Origin: Xiphophorus maculatus
Taxonomy: Eukaryota > Chordata > Actinopteri > Cyprinodontiformes > Poeciliidae
NCBI RefSeq assembly: GCF_002775205.1
Contig: NC_036448.1
Coordinates: forward strand, 3,498,572-3,562,571
Direction: 5' to 3'
Length of the DNA stretch: 64,000 nt
In this document: positions 18,301 to 30,589 of the stretch, in pieces
How positions within the stretch are numbered: position 1 is the first letter of the stretch
Layout: the number at the start of each line of letters is the position of its first letter
Program-made: the position numbers and the translations under genes
Notes under the pieces: model-generated
Seen by the model: the letters and a program-made list of their open reading frames with translations, nothing else
Told to the model about the DNA's origin: nothing
Databases searched by the model: none

Positions 18301-20639
18301 AACAGGGTTTCATTTAAACTGGCCTATCACCAACTAGCAGGGCGTTCGAGGGGTCAGCGAATTGCCAGATAATTGGTGGGTGAAAGCAACAGAGAACTTG
18401 GCACGTTACATCTGTTTTGAGCGACGGAATTTAGAGCTAAAGTAGATGAACATCTATCTCCGAGGCAGCCAAGAAACGCTCGCCATTAATGAGTTGAAGA
18501 TGTGAAAATCGGTGCAAGTGGAGTCCTCTAGGGAGAACAACTCCTCAGTCATTAGGCAGGACTTCTTCACCCCCTCTGTTTAAGAATATGCTCCTTTGAT
18601 CTCCAGAGGAAAATATGTTAGCAGATGTTTTGGTTAGCCTCTCCTAAAGAGAGTTGTCAAGGCTTAATTTAATTATACTTTGAGCAGGAGAGGTTGGACC
18701 GGTATCCACAGACCAATGGCGTGGTATTGCTTAAATATGAACAGACACACTGTGCTGTTTAGGCGCAAATCAATGTAGTCACCTTCACAATGTTTTGATC
18801 ATAACTGAAGGGACCCTTGAGCTTTCTCACACGGTTAGTACTGCAAAAATCTGAATATCCAGTTGGGATTTTATTGGACAGGCAAACACAAAGCAGTGCA
18901 GAATAATGAAATGGAAGGAAATGATTCGTGGATTTCAGAATTAATTAGCATATGAAACTGTAAAACGTGTTGTGCATTGACATTCAACCCCCTTTTCTCT
19001 GATACCCTTAACTTCCTTCCAACGTCACTGAATTAGTAAATAGGCTTCACCTGTGTGAAATTCAGTCTCAGTGAATCTGTGTGGTATTGGTCTAGATTGT
19101 AGAACATTATTAACACAGTGAGAGCAAAGTTGTGGAAAAGTTTTGTTAATGGCATCGCGTGCATGGGTGATGTGGATTATTTAACACCCACACTTTTCAG
19201 ACCGAGTTCTTTGTTCGCCTAGGCTCAATCTGGACAAAACAAAAGTTCAAAACAAAATTCGGTTATTAAGGAACATTTCTGGGACGATGACTGAAGCAGA
19301 TGCTTAGAGTGCTGTACTTGGTTCTGAATAAATTATCATTCAAAGAATGAAAAATATTATTCTGTTTTACTCACTTTTATAGCAAAAAGCAAACAACAAT
19401 TTCTTAAACATTCACAAATGTCTTACTTTTATTAGAAAAAAACGAGAGCATGATAAGTTATCTGTATTATGTAAAGAGTGAAAAATAGGAAAGAATAAAC
19501 AGAAATTTTATCAAAGTGGTTGTAATTATCAACAGTTTCAAATTGTCAGTTTTGCTCTTAGTCTAGTCTATTAATAGTATATTTATAAAATATTTAAAAA
19601 TTTAGGATTTCACAATGTGCGTTTGAGTCCAAAAATAAAATGTTACATTATGTGGGTGCGATGTGTTTTTTAAGTAAATTTAAAAAACAAACAAGAGGCG
19701 TCTTCAGCATAATTTCTTAAGTGTCGTAAACCATGGTTTTTATGACCGAAGTCATAGAGTTCAAAGGCAATGCAACCAAAGAATAATGTATATAAAGTTT
19801 TGACTTTAAAGACTTAAACCTGACACGTTTCTCTCATTACTGGAGCAAATAGAAATAGTTTTCAGTAATTCTAATTAACCTGAAACGAGACAAGTTTGAT
19901 CTGATTTAACTATAGACATTAAAATGAACATGTCTTTTGATTTCCTGCAAACCTTTTGTTTCAATGGTGTACCTTAACATTAAAGTCTGTTTGAACCAAT
20001 AAAAATGACTTAATATTTGATTTATAAACGAATATTGCTCTAACAGACGCATTTATTTAGCTAAAAGTAAAATAACATTTTCAAAGTGTGAATGAAGTAC
20101 ATCTACAATTTTTTGAGATTTTTTTTGTTTGTTTGAGTGATTCTACTTTATACAATACTATTTCAGACCCCACAATAATATATTCTGTAAATACTGAACA
20201 ACTGTTAATCTGAGATACCAGTTTGACTGATAAAAGCCAGAATACCGCATGCTTAAACAGGTGAGCTTTAAAATGTCCGTCATTAAGCAGGTGTAGTCAA
20301 CTAAGTCTAAGCCACATAAGAAAGAAATGAGCTAATTCCTCAGACTTTTCTAAGTTTGCCAGATGTGAGATGGAAGCATATACTGTCAGACGGACTAAAG
20401 AAATGCCTAGCTTTATGTGGGATCTATCCACAATTTCCGCAGACCGCGCATCCCTCAGGCCCACAATTATTACGGATAATAAACAGCAGAAAACAACGCC
20501 AGCTGCAACAGGTTTGCTAAACGTCCGTACCTGTAACATTCTCGGTCTTCCTCGCGTCTTTTTTCGTGTCCTCTGCCCACGAGAGCGGAAAGAAAAGCAG
20601 CAGCAAGCACAACAAGTGTCTGCCGGTGGAGCTTCTCAT
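15337..20639 (-). CDS. agrp2: Agouti-family melanocortin-receptor ligand, agouti-related protein 2-like (complete)
   Basis: Three exons on the minus strand: 20639-20531, 16384-16314, 15504-15337, with donors GTACGG and GTAAGT and phases 1 and 0 that fit without adjustment, giving 115 residues. Exon 1 starts MRSSTGRHLLC and has a signal peptide with predicted cleavage after SWA. Exon 2 encodes a basic stretch (TKTRRLFARHK). Exon 3 holds the agouti cysteine-knot domain with all ten cysteines (RRCGRLMENC, PCCDPCASCRC, CHCWRMNPLC). Agouti proteins are secreted antagonists or inverse agonists of melanocortin receptors, acting in pigmentation and feeding; teleost agrp2 is linked to pineal expression and background adaptation. 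The receptor-contact triplet is RLF, not RFF. Assignment to agrp2 rather than another asip paralogue is inferred from the tail and from the ripk2/snx16 neighbourhood. A CTTCCTCCAG acceptor just before the ATG suggests an upstream non-coding exon. Confidence 0.85.
15636..16108 (-). repeat. Dispersed repeat family A, copy 3
   Basis: Reverse-oriented copy in the second intron of the agouti gene, from TGTCGCAATAAGAAATTAAT to CAATTTATTGTCCAACG and a GTGACAGGATTAG end. It is therefore in sense orientation relative to the minus-strand host gene. Confidence 0.6.
16527..16962. mobile_element. Non-autonomous element with CACCGATCC inverted termini, copy 1
   Basis: CACCGATCC at 16532-16540 is mirrored by GGATCGGTG at 16948-16956. 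A related copy lies at 61.45 kb. The termini resemble hAT-type non-autonomous elements of fish. It is located in the first intron of the agouti gene and is non-coding. Confidence 0.65.
16963..18834. other. Intron 1 of the agouti gene, middle part
   Basis: No exon supported. The segment from about 17819 begins TGTCATGATCCTGGGAAC and could be a decayed LTR fragment, but no second LTR or end was found, so this is weak. The open frames here (for example 18058-18372) show no recognisable domain. Confidence 0.35.
18835..19320 (+). mobile_element. Tc1-like 5' end fragment
   Basis: The strings TTTTCTCTGATACCCTTAAC and GTAAATAGGCTTCACCTGTG match the widespread 5' untranslated part of a fish Tc1-like element. 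The transposase part is missing. Confidence 0.5.
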
Positions 20640-20689
20640 GGTGCTGGAGGAAGATAGTAAAATCACCCTCGCACTCAGAAAATGTGTCT

Positions 20690-20935
20690 CTGGGTGTCAG
20701 CGGCTGTTGGAAAAAGTGGGGGGTGAAAAATGAACGCGTCGGTTCGCCTACTTTTTTTTTTTGCTCTCCCGTTATCTTCGGTTTTGAAGGCTCGGGTCCG
20801 TGTGAGACTCTGACGAGGTCTTACGCTTCTACCTAGGCCGAGCGCGAGCGACGAAAAGGCGGAGCGGCGCGCGCCGCCCCCGCGTTACCGTCTCGAGACG
20901 CAGCTGGCGGGAGGTGATGCTGTTTGTGCTGCTCC
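20690..20935 (-). promoter_or_regulatory. CpG-rich probable promoter of the agouti gene
   Basis: This is the most CpG-dense stretch of the window away from exons (for example GCGCGAGCGACG and GGCGCGCGCCG between 20840 and 20880). It begins about 50 bases upstream of the agouti start codon on the minus strand. It may hold a non-coding first exon. No TATA box is evident. Confidence 0.5.
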
Positions 20936-20939
20936 ATGT

Positions 20940-21639
20940 TTAACACGAGCATCCTATTCACATTGTATTACTGACGCAGCTGATAAAACGGAGGTGAGTT
21001 TTGGGTTTCATTTAACCAATTCGGTATTTTGGTGCTACTACATCTAAAAAAAAAATAATGCAGTGTAAATATGCAGTATTTCTTTTCATTTATCTCAAAA
21101 AGTGAAACTCGTATGTCGTAAAACATCATAACACATAAAGTGACATATTCCGAGCCTTTATTTCTTGCAATTTTTGACGATTGTGGGTTTTCAGACAATG
21201 GAAACCCACATTTTAGCATCTCTGAAATTTTGAATACTATGAAAATGTCATTATCAGCTCCTGACCCTAATCAGCTACTTAATTCAAAACACTTGCAACA
21301 CCTGGGAGAAAGAAATTTTGGATGAACTGGTTTTTTGTCTGTATCAAAATTGGTTTATTTCACAAAGCTGTAATAGAAACACTCATTTCGCATCACAAGG
21401 CACATGATCAACAACCAGATGTTACCACTAGCGCAAACCACAAAGGAGATGACAGGAAGTAGTTGGAGGATGAGGGCAGCATGTTTTTTAATGACTTATC
21501 TCGTTAATAAACTTATTCATGTGTGGTTTTAGTTATGCTTCTTATTTAATGGAAACGCTGCAGTTGCAAAATTGTGTTGTTGTTCTTTTTTTTACATTAG
21601 CAGAATATTGACAAAGGTTTGTGCGCATTTGTAATTGAA
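20940..21639. other. Intergenic sequence, nothing recognised
   Basis: AT-rich; the short open frames on both strands have no splice sites in the right places and no recognisable protein motif. Confidence 0.4.
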
Positions 21640-22900
21640 ATCCATCTACTCTGGGTCAATAGGTTACAAGGGTGAGGAAGACTGCTAACTGAAGATGTCC
21701 AGAAGAGAGTCATCGACACCCACAATAAGGGTAAGCCACAATAGGTCATTGCTGAAGAAGCTGGTTGATCACAGAGTTCTATATCTAAGCATATTAACAG
21801 AAAATTGAGATGAAACCAGCCTCAGGGAGAACCACAGCCTTGAAAGGATTGTCAAGCAAAATCCATTCCAGACTTTGGGAGATCTCCGCAAGGACCGAAC
21901 TGAAGCTACAAATGTTGAATTTCCTGTGTCAATTCGTCGGTGGTTTAATTGCTAGCATTCCCAGTCGCATCCCAAACAAAGTACGAGCTAAATATTGCAA
22001 CCTCAATAGACCGTGGAAGCAGTCTGCATGCTGAGGCACAGCATTTCATACACAGTAGGCCTCTGAAGTGACTAGAACACCTGAATCCAATGATAAGGGG
22101 TGGTGAGCAAATCATTTCAGTGTGGCGTCTACACTACTAATGGGACGTGTAAATCCAACCGGTTGTCAGGAGCAACCCAAGGAATCAGAGCAAGTTAGTT
22201 CATGTAATGTGTGTAACGAGAAGGAATGACACAGCGAGTAAGTGTTGAAAACAAGAGCTGTTTTGCAAAGACAGCCAGAAAAGCTAAGATCTGTCAACAT
22301 TTTAAGACCAATTCTAACTGCTATCAGGGCAAATTAACATCAGCCAGTTTTAGTCCTAATTGATGTCCAGGGCATCACACAAGAAGCATATCAGAATGGC
22401 TAAAAGCAATGACTATCTATCAAGAATATTTCAACTTCATTGCTGCATAGCACTGATAATAGACATTTTTATAGTCTTGGAATGTTACAGGGGCACCACC
22501 TAGGTGCTTCTCTACAGATTTATGACACAGAAGTCAAAACAGAATACACTGGCACATTACAAAATCAGAAGGCTTGAAAGAGGGCCACTTATAGAGAGCT
22601 TCAGAAAGAACTGGAATTAGCAGGTACATTTTTTCACTGAAAACAATTATCAGTTCACTCAACTGCAGTGGCCTCTATGCAGTGCTTCACTGTCAAAGAA
22701 AAGCATGTTGAAATTTGTTTAAAGTTTGCTACAGAACGGGGGGTTAAATTTGAACTCACACACACTCACCGAGGAAGTGAGGACATCATGGTGTGGCGCT
22801 GTTATGGCAATGACAGACTTTATAATAGAGGGAAAGATGAATGACATTGTTAATAAGAATATGAATGTAACAACTGGAAAAGAAAATCTCCATTGGGTTT
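21640..22900 (+). pseudogene. Decayed Tc1-like transposase
   Basis: Conceptual translation with stops shows KRVIDTHNKGKPQ and SQSSISKHINRKL, the N-terminal helix-turn-helix of Tc1-like transposases. KQNPFQTLGDLRKD follows, and further downstream EDIMVWRCYGNDR corresponds to the GGGSIMVWGCF region. Several stops and frameshifts make it inactive. Confidence 0.7.
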
Positions 22901-24269
22901 AGAGACCAAAAATAAAGCTGCTAGAATGAATCAGGCAAGTTATAATTTTTTGCAAAACCCGAAATATGTTGGGTTAAATTATTTAAGAATACAATTCGTA
23001 GTTTCTGCAAGTATGAATCATGTTCAGTACTTGTCATTTTATTTTATTGCACACAACCTGTTTTATGGAGTAAATGCTCATTTTTTCCATTGGTAAGTGT
23101 TGATTACTTTAGATATTAATGGCATCTGGTGTGAATTTTCCCTACTGTATGTTCACTAGCATAACACAGATGGAAATCAGTGGATAAACACATAGTTTGA
23201 CAATGATCCATTCTTCTATTCATAATACTTTGGAAATGATTAAAAATGAAACACAGATGTTTTTAACATCTGTCATGTGTAACCATGTGTTTCACATGAG
23301 CCCACCTATACCACCAGCTGTAACATTTCACTGTGGCGTCTTTCAGAGATGTTGTACTAAATCAATAAGACGATGAAACATCCATTACATGTTCATTTGT
23401 AGCAAAGATATAAAGTGTTGCTTACTGAGAATCACTGCGATATTTTTAAAAACCAACGTGTATTTGCTCTGGCCCAGTTTATTATGTGCACCGTGGCATA
23501 GAGCACTGATAAAGTTTGTCACAACTTGCCATTCATGCAGGATTCATCTCAGATGCTTAAATCTGTTTCTATGGTAACCTGCTATGGTTACCTACAATTT
23601 GCATCTCTCAACCAAAGGTTGTGGCCTTTCTCATAAATTCACCGTGGGCTTTTAAAGCCCGCACAAAAAAGAAGACTAAAATACATTGACTGATTAAAAT
23701 GTTTTTGTCTTTGCAGAAAGAGAATAACTGGGGAGAATAAGCTGATTATCTCCAGACCTGTGGCATATTTTCTCCCCATGTGTTAAAAATTACACAAATT
23801 GAAAAGCATGATGGGAAAAAGATTTATTAGTGGTAGACTTGCTTGGATAAAACTGAGTGATTGTTAGAAATTTTGCCAGCAATTTTCTATTATGACAAAT
23901 GAAGATATTTTTCTTCCATCTAGGCTTGCCAACAGACAAGAGCTAAGGCAAATCTTTATAAATGTGTTCGAAAAGATGCTGAGCAAAAGGATACGCTTAA
24001 AACATGAAGCCTGACTGCGCTCTTAAATTAAGACAAATGTGTAAACTGTAGGATTTATTCATGAGTGTTGAATGAACATATTCTATGAACACGCCCAGTG
24101 ACCCATCTCAAGCAATCATTGGTCGCAGTAGAGTAAGACTTAGGCAAACGATGCAGTCTTTTGTTTGTGATGCTACAACAGGAAAGGTCTTTTTGATCAC
24201 ACTTCTCCAAATCAGATTGTATCTGATGGTTGTCATAGAGACTCTAATGACTGAAAAATATCCTTGCGC
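22901..24269. other. Intergenic sequence, nothing recognised
   Basis: AT-rich sequence with short frames only; it may include eroded ends of the neighbouring transposon copies. Confidence 0.35.
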
Positions 24270-24760
24270 CAGAGATTTTTGAGCCATATAGTGATGATGT
24301 GCTTTTGATCATTGTCATGTTAAAAAGAACCCAATCTGCATGGTCTTAAGGTCAGCCATACCCAGACATTCTCCTTCTGCACAAGGCAAAATGATGATTC
24401 CATCAGTCATGGCAAGTTATCCAGGTCCTGGAGAAGCAAAGCATCTCCAGACCAGGACACCATCTTCACCATCCATGATCGTCTGTTGGATGATTCCTTT
24501 TCTAAAAACATTGAGTTAACTTTACACCAGCTGTAACAAGAGTCTTGGGAATCATAAAGACATTCTATTGTGGACAGGTTAGTCATCGTTCCATGCTTCA
24601 TCTGTGGACAATGACCCTTACTGTGTTTCTCTGGACTCCCAAAGCTTTAGAAAGTTCTTTGTAACGTTTTCCGAACTGATAGACATCAGTCATTTTCTTG
24701 GTTTCTAATTTGTTTGCTGATTTCACATGTCTGGTATCAATGTCTTATAGGGATAACAAA
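24270..24760 (-). mobile_element. Tc1-like relic, reverse orientation
   Basis: TTGATCATTGTCATGTTAAA and TCCCAAAGCTTTAGAAAG match well-known complements of the 3' half of fish Tc1-like transposase genes. Frames are broken. Confidence 0.6.
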
Positions 24761-25364
24761 GATCTAGAAATCACACACTGGACCACCTTCTCTGTCTGCT
24801 CCCTGGTGTGCTCTCACCAGCCTGGACCAAGAGAAAGGCCTCAGTGTTTGATACGCATTGCTCAACGGAAAAGTTCAGCTCCTCCAAAACAGCGGGAAGC
24901 CCGTGTGGCATCCAGAAAGTCTTGGTGGATGAGAATTTCCAGAACATACGATCCAGAAATGCTGTCTGTTTTAGCTTAACATCAAATGCCGGGTGGAGTG
25001 TTCTTACTGAAACCTGTGAACTGGAACACAGACACAGCTTCACCCTGGGGCAAGATCACTGTATTCTCAAAATAGTCAGGCTTAAAAAAATAAAAAATGT
25101 CGATGTTGCAAAAGCTATGTTGTACAACCTTACAGACACACTTGCTTGTAAAGCCTGTCACTCGTCTTTTGCAAGTTGGCACCGAGAGACAAAGAAATCA
25201 GCCACAAGCATCTGACAGGAAAGAAGGGATTGCTTTCTTAAACCACACTGAGGTTGAATGAGTGATTGGGCTGCTCGGGGGGACTCAGAGTTGGAAGTCT
25301 TTCCCTGACAGTTTGTGGTAAAATGATGTATTGCAGTTTTACTTGGAAATGTTTCTGAGGGCCC

Positions 25365-25495
25365 TGGGATCCACTGACAACCTGTCCAGAGTGCACCTTG
25401 CTTCTTCCCCAATCACTGCTGGAGATAGGCAGCAGCCCCATGTGACCATGCAAGGATAAGAGATACAGGCAAAAGATGGATTTCTCAATGCTTCC
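25365..25495 (+). repeat. LINE 3'-tail-like fragment
   Basis: ACAACCTGTCCAGAGTGCAC, GCTGGAGATAGGCAGCAGCC and GGATAAGAGATACAGGC follow the consensus of the common 3' tail of L2/Maui-type fish LINEs and their SINE partners. It is 5' truncated. Confidence 0.55.
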
Positions 25496-27289
25496 ATGAG
25501 CAGAAAAAGAAAGATGAGTCCAAAAGACTTTAGGAAGTCCAAAGGGTCATTGGGGAATCTCTGTCGAAACTGGATTAGAATTACATTTTTCTCTATCAGG
25601 GAGTATTTGTCAAACTACACCAACCAATCCAAACCTGGAAAAGAAGTGTATTTTACTTCTGTTAAAACAAATGTCTCTGTAAAATGGCAAATGATTAAAA
25701 CAACCTTACAAACAGTTTATGTGACGCACCACGGCAAAAGTGGGAACAAGTTGGTAGAGCACAAACGTAGCAAAAGTAGAAATCATCATTTTCTGAGAAA
25801 ATAGAGAATTTTGTTTTATTTTTAAAATATACTAGTTAAAGATGTAAATAAACCACTAAAATACTAAGCTTAGTGTTTAAATTCAACTTGTTTTGTGAGT
25901 AATTTCAGCCCACAGCACATTGCTGTGTCTGGGTATGCTAATCAGGATAAACACTGATTAGCATACAGTCTTTGATTGGCTGCTCACACATCTGTTGTTG
26001 TTGGTTTTGGCCAAGATGCTGGGTAGAGTGTGGCTGCTTAAGCAGATACTTCATGTTTGGATTTCAACACCAGAAAAAATGGGTCGTGGATGTTGCAGTA
26101 TGTCACTATGGCAATGCTTCTTTTCCCATGCTGACTCTGATCCAACTCCAGTTATTGAATCAGAACAGGATGAAGCGGAAAAATGCGACTAAAGCGGCTA
26201 CATTACTTTAGATAATATTCTAAATTTCCAATGGAAGCTAGCTGAATATGAGGAAGACAAAGAATGTTTTGTACTGGTGTGCAGAGGAGCTGGAACACAA
26301 CATATCAGAATCTATTGCCACAACAACATTCGAAGACAGAGACAGTGAAATGGAGAAAATCCATAATTTTGACTATGAATGCTACAGGAGATGAAAACCA
26401 AGTTCTCCACTTGGAACACTGCCATATGGCTGCAAACTTTCTCCAGAGTATGGATGGATTTTTGGCATCAAAAAGAAAGTGGCAAGACATGAGACTAATT
26501 GGACATCTTGAAGCTAACAGGCAACAATGACAACATCTAAAAAAAGACACAGATGAAAAGAAAACTTAGCGTGGACAAAACTGAACTGAGACTGAAGAGG
26601 AGTTGTACAATCACATATAAGTGGTCTGCACAAGGCCTGCAGGATTCTGGGGTGGAAATTATCTGGACCTTCAGTTCAAGGTCTTCGCATGACTTCCAGA
26701 GACACATAGGATGGAGATGGAAGCCAAGAGAGCAGCATATCCTGGTTTAGTCAAAGAGAAAAACACAAAATGATGCAAACTGTGAAGTGTAACGATCAGG
26801 ATCTAAAATCCGTCCATCCATTCTTCTCAGATGTTTTTCCAGTTGTGACGTGGGTTCAGATTTTCAACTTTTCCTCACCTCAGGTGCTGTGAGTGCTCCC
26901 TTTCTTTTCTCTTCGTGTGCAACACAAATTCATTTCCAAATTAGTGATAAAGGCTGTTAATACACAGAAAACCTTGTGTTGTAGCTGTTCAGAATGAGCT
27001 TTATCTTTATCACGCATCTAAAGCCCACCCTGTCTGGCTCTCATCGACTCCTACGGATAGCTGATGCTCCATGTTGGTGATGGGTTCTTCAGGACTGACA
27101 GTCCTGGTGCTGCTGGAATCATGCAGAGTTCTCTGCAAAGTCTGCATTCAATCTTACAAGACTAAGCCCTTAGATTTTTTAGGAAGGAGACTTGTTTCTT
27201 TGTCAGTTGCTTATATCTTTTTGGAGCTTGCAAGAATAATCAGTAGGAAGTACTGTATGTCCTACAGAGCTGAGAGAAAGTATTTCCTC
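25496..27289. other. Intergenic region with broken frames and a small hairpin
   Basis: A 13-bp perfect stem (GTATGCTAATCAG) at 25933-25945 and 25954-25966 has an 8-nt loop. Frames between 25972 and 26750 read like a degraded coding sequence but carry stops and match no family I can name with confidence. Confidence 0.35.
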
Positions 27290-27945
27290 CCTTGCAGATT
27301 TCTTACTTTTTTTTTTTCTTTGTTTTGGCATCTTTGTCACACATATGTTTTAGATCATCAATCTGATTTCAATATCAGGCAGCGATAAACTGAATAAATA
27401 CAACAACAACAAAAAAAAACAAACAAAAAACTGCATTGTGGAGGAAAAATTCTTTCCAAACCAACTTTGCCTGCATCTAAGTATAACTGGCCATCTAGTT
27501 AAATCATGAATTAATGGCACTCAGTAACATTTTTTGGGTGGCTGAGTTCAAATCATACACAGGCCTGTTTACAGCTAGAACTGTAGAAGAAATAAATCAC
27601 TTAAATATAACCTGTCTGACAACATGAAGTAGGTGAAAAACATAACAAGTCATGCATCATGCACTGATCTAAAGAAATTGAAAAACATGAGAAATAAAGT
27701 CATAAACATCAATCTGGAAAGGACTAGAAAATCATTTTTGATGGCTTTGGGAGCCCAGAAAACCACAGTGAAAAGCATTATCCACAAATGGACAAACCAT
27801 GGTACAGTGGTGAGCCTTCTCAGGAGAGGCCGCTCCACCAAAGTTATTCCAAAAGCACATCGATGTCTCATCCAGGAGGTCACAAAAGAACCTGGACGAA
27901 CAGCTAAAACACTGCAGGCCTCACATGCCTCTGTTATGTTCATGA
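27290..27945 (+). pseudogene. Tc1-like element with partial transposase
   Basis: The left end contains TTTGTCACACATATGTTTTAG. The open frame at 27633-27950 encodes a Tc1 paired-like DNA-binding region (KSIIHKWTNHGTVVSLLRRG followed by RSTKVIP and EVTKEPGRTAKTLQAS). The catalytic part is missing because a TTAA-flanked element follows directly. Confidence 0.75.
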
Positions 27946-27946
27946 C

Positions 27947-28492
27947 TTAAAGGGGTAGTATGTGTTTTCAGACACAAAACACCATTTTATAGAACAATCA
28001 AGAAACTATGTTAACATCAGTTGTTATAAAAAATGCTGTATATATCAAATATGACTTAAAAGAAATTCAACTTTGTAATTTAACGCCTTGAAATTGGGCC
28101 TCTGTCTCTTTAAAAACTCCCGCTCTTTCTGAAACTCCAGCTTCAGGAGGTCATCACAACATGGCTCCTCTATTAACCCTTTAACAACATTTTTACCAGT
28201 GTTTCATTAAGAAGTAGCTCAATGAAACACTGGTAAAGAGCCCAGCAGGTTCTTGCTAATTGCTGCTGAACATGAAGGCGCTGCATGGGGGAGTCACTGT
28301 AGCTCTGGGGAGGAGCTGCGCCTTGAAGGCGGTGCTAGGTCCAACCAGGTGTTTTGCACAGCTGAGTGGCTGCATGGAGATTAAGAAATTCCTCAAACAT
28401 GCATGAAAGAAATAAGGCAACACTCCAGGAATGGCATTATGACACAATGTAAAACTCAAAAAGGTCTACTTTACATAATACTACCCCTTTAA
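27947..28492. mobile_element. TTAA-flanked foldback element
   Basis: The element body 27951-28488 begins AGGGGTAGTAT, ends ATACTACCCCT, and is bordered on both sides by TTAA, the target duplication of piggyBac and Kolobok elements. It is non-coding. Related sequence lies near 30.6-31.0 kb (inverted) and 32.5-32.8 kb. Confidence 0.75.
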
Positions 28493-28627
28493 TAAATGAT
28501 AAAATGTCATCCATGGGAGATCGTCAAGGCCAAAACTACAGCTGACTGAAAAGAACATCAAGTTCTAGTCACAGTCTAATCAAAGTCCACACTTAAATTG
28601 AGATGTTGTGACAGGATTTGCTATGCT

Positions 28628-29010
28628 CAAAGTGCAACACATTCTCACTCCCGACTCGTCACATATTGACGAGTTGGGACAATTTCTGACCATGCGTCGC
28701 ATATTGACGTGAAGGGGGTACCCTTCACGTACCCTTCACGACTTGGGCAGGGTCCTTCAGCGTCACATGTTGACGATTTGGGAAGGTTACGTGTTTTACG
28801 TGCATTATTAACGCGAAGGGTTCTCGCAATCGCTGCCGAACCTTGAAAAACCCGACGATTTGGTTAGGTTTAGGACAAAAATTACAGTAAGGCATAGGGT
28901 AAAACCCCTCGCGTCACATATTGACGCGAAAGGGGTACCCCGTGCGTCAATATTGACCGTCCCATGCATCAATATATGACGACTTGGGAGTGAGAATGGG
29001 TTGCAAAGTG
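28628..29010. mobile_element. MITE with 18-bp TIRs and internal CGTCA/TGACG modules
   Basis: Termini CAACACATTCTCACTCCC and the complement of CAACCCATTCTCACTCCC differ at one base. CAAAGTG flanks both sides (28628-28634 and 29004-29010). Inside are at least six half-palindromic modules of the type CGTCACATATTGACG, near 28657, 28694, 28760, 28911, 28944 and 28965. It is non-coding and locally CpG-rich. Confidence 0.8.
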
Positions 29011-30589
29011 TGTCTGAATTCACACTTCTCCATAGAGAAGTGTGTGTACAGTGATGTAAGAGTGGGCAGATCTCTTGTGTGATGGAAGAAAACTGTGAGG
29101 AGTTTGTATTTGCATTATACTTCTCTTTTCAATTGTTTTTTTCTTGACAGAAGAAATGCAATAAAATTTTGGATGCCATCACCTTGTACTAATTTCACAG
29201 TCTCACCGCTCTGATTCACAGGAGCCCATGAGGGAGATCATCCACTTTTTCTGGGTCTGGTTTTAACCGAGCCCAGAACCCACTCCGCGTTATTTCTGGA
29301 TATTGATTTTTTTTTAAAAATCAATACCAGAAACAATAAGCTGATCCTCGTTACCTCTACTGTACCTTTTAAAGCCTTGATATTGCTTAAATTTAAAGGT
29401 AAAGCAACCCAGAATTGATTTGACATGCATAACAACACTTTTGCAAAGTTTGATGTAAACCACCTGGACTGTTCCAGTGTGTTCCTAAATACGAGACATA
29501 AAGCAGGCCCCACTCAGAAGGCCCTTAAAGGGCCAGCATGGGTGAAAGGTGTTCAGAGTTTCCTGTTTTACGCTGGGAATTCAGCAACAGGCTTGAAAGA
29601 AAAGCGGAGTCATCACGAAGCCAAGAATGAGCAGTTAATTCATTGTTTAAGGAAGGAATTCTTAGTCTTCGTGTCTTAGTGGTTTCCACCAATTGGAGTT
29701 TTCTGGCCGATCACAGATCTTTAAAAAGCCTGACCTGTCAATTATGATTTTTTTCTGATATAATTTTATGTTTTTTATAGATTGCTAAATATATCCCCAA
29801 AGATTTTAATTTGTCAGCAGTGGGGTGACTATTATTATCCACACAGCCCTCTCTCAACAGGGCAAAAGGGGACAGTGACTGATTTTCAAATCTTAGTAGA
29901 AGTAGATATGATCGATAGGTCTTATCTATCTCAGACACAAGTTTCGCCCAATCACCAGTTAAGGAAATCGGGGCTAATTTATCGGTTCAACCCTAGTTTT
30001 AACTCTATGATGGGGTTGGCAGTCAGAGGATAGTCTGACAGTCTAAAGTAAATGTTTGTGTAAGAGTTTGTGTACCGAGACCTTTTATCTCAGTATAAAA
30101 CACCCAGAATTATATTTTTACAAAGGAGAGTCGGAACATTGAAAAATCCAGAAGATTTTCCATGTTAAAAATCTTAAAGACACTTCAGTGTCTTCACTTC
30201 AGTTCAGTTTGAATCCATGTTCGGTACAATCTACTTTTTAACTCCAAACAACAGAAAGCGGCTCACATTTTACTGCCACATACATCCAGTCCTGTAATGC
30301 CTGGTTCACACGGCCAGACTTTAAAATAGTTCTCTGATTTTCAAAACTTGGCGATTAAAAAAAATCTTATTTATCACTGACATACATGAGTTCAGAGTAA
30401 TCAAACATGTCCGACTGGGGAGAAACAATGATGATAGTTTGTGGACTACATCTAAGAAAGAAAAAACAATAAGTCTCCAACGTACACCGGACGTTTTGAG
30501 GCACCATGACAGTTGTCAAATTTTATGACCGTTTTAGCTTTACATCATATTATCATGTCATTCCCTCATCAAAAACATACCTGGAGTAT
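29011..30589. other. Intergenic region, old repeat debris
   Basis: 29690-30030 resembles another repeat (shared CTTTAAAAAGCCTGACCTG with 59.74 kb). No gene supported. Confidence 0.35.

Noticed and set aside
20370..20657. Plus-strand 95-codon frame over the agouti first exon
   Set aside because: The minus strand gives a start in context, a signal peptide and a splice donor with phase that fits the next exon.
24808..25215. 135-codon frame
   Set aside because: It sits at the edge of a reverse-oriented Tc1 relic and shows no recognisable domain.
26264..26530. Possible kelch/BTB-like pseudogene (ANFLQSMDGFLASKRKW)
   Set aside because: The resemblance is short and weak, with no second supporting motif in the neighbouring frames.
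28650..28990. CRISPR-like array from the repeated CGTCA...TGACG modules
   Set aside because: Spacing and sequence of the modules are irregular, the whole lies between transposon termini, and the genome is vertebrate.
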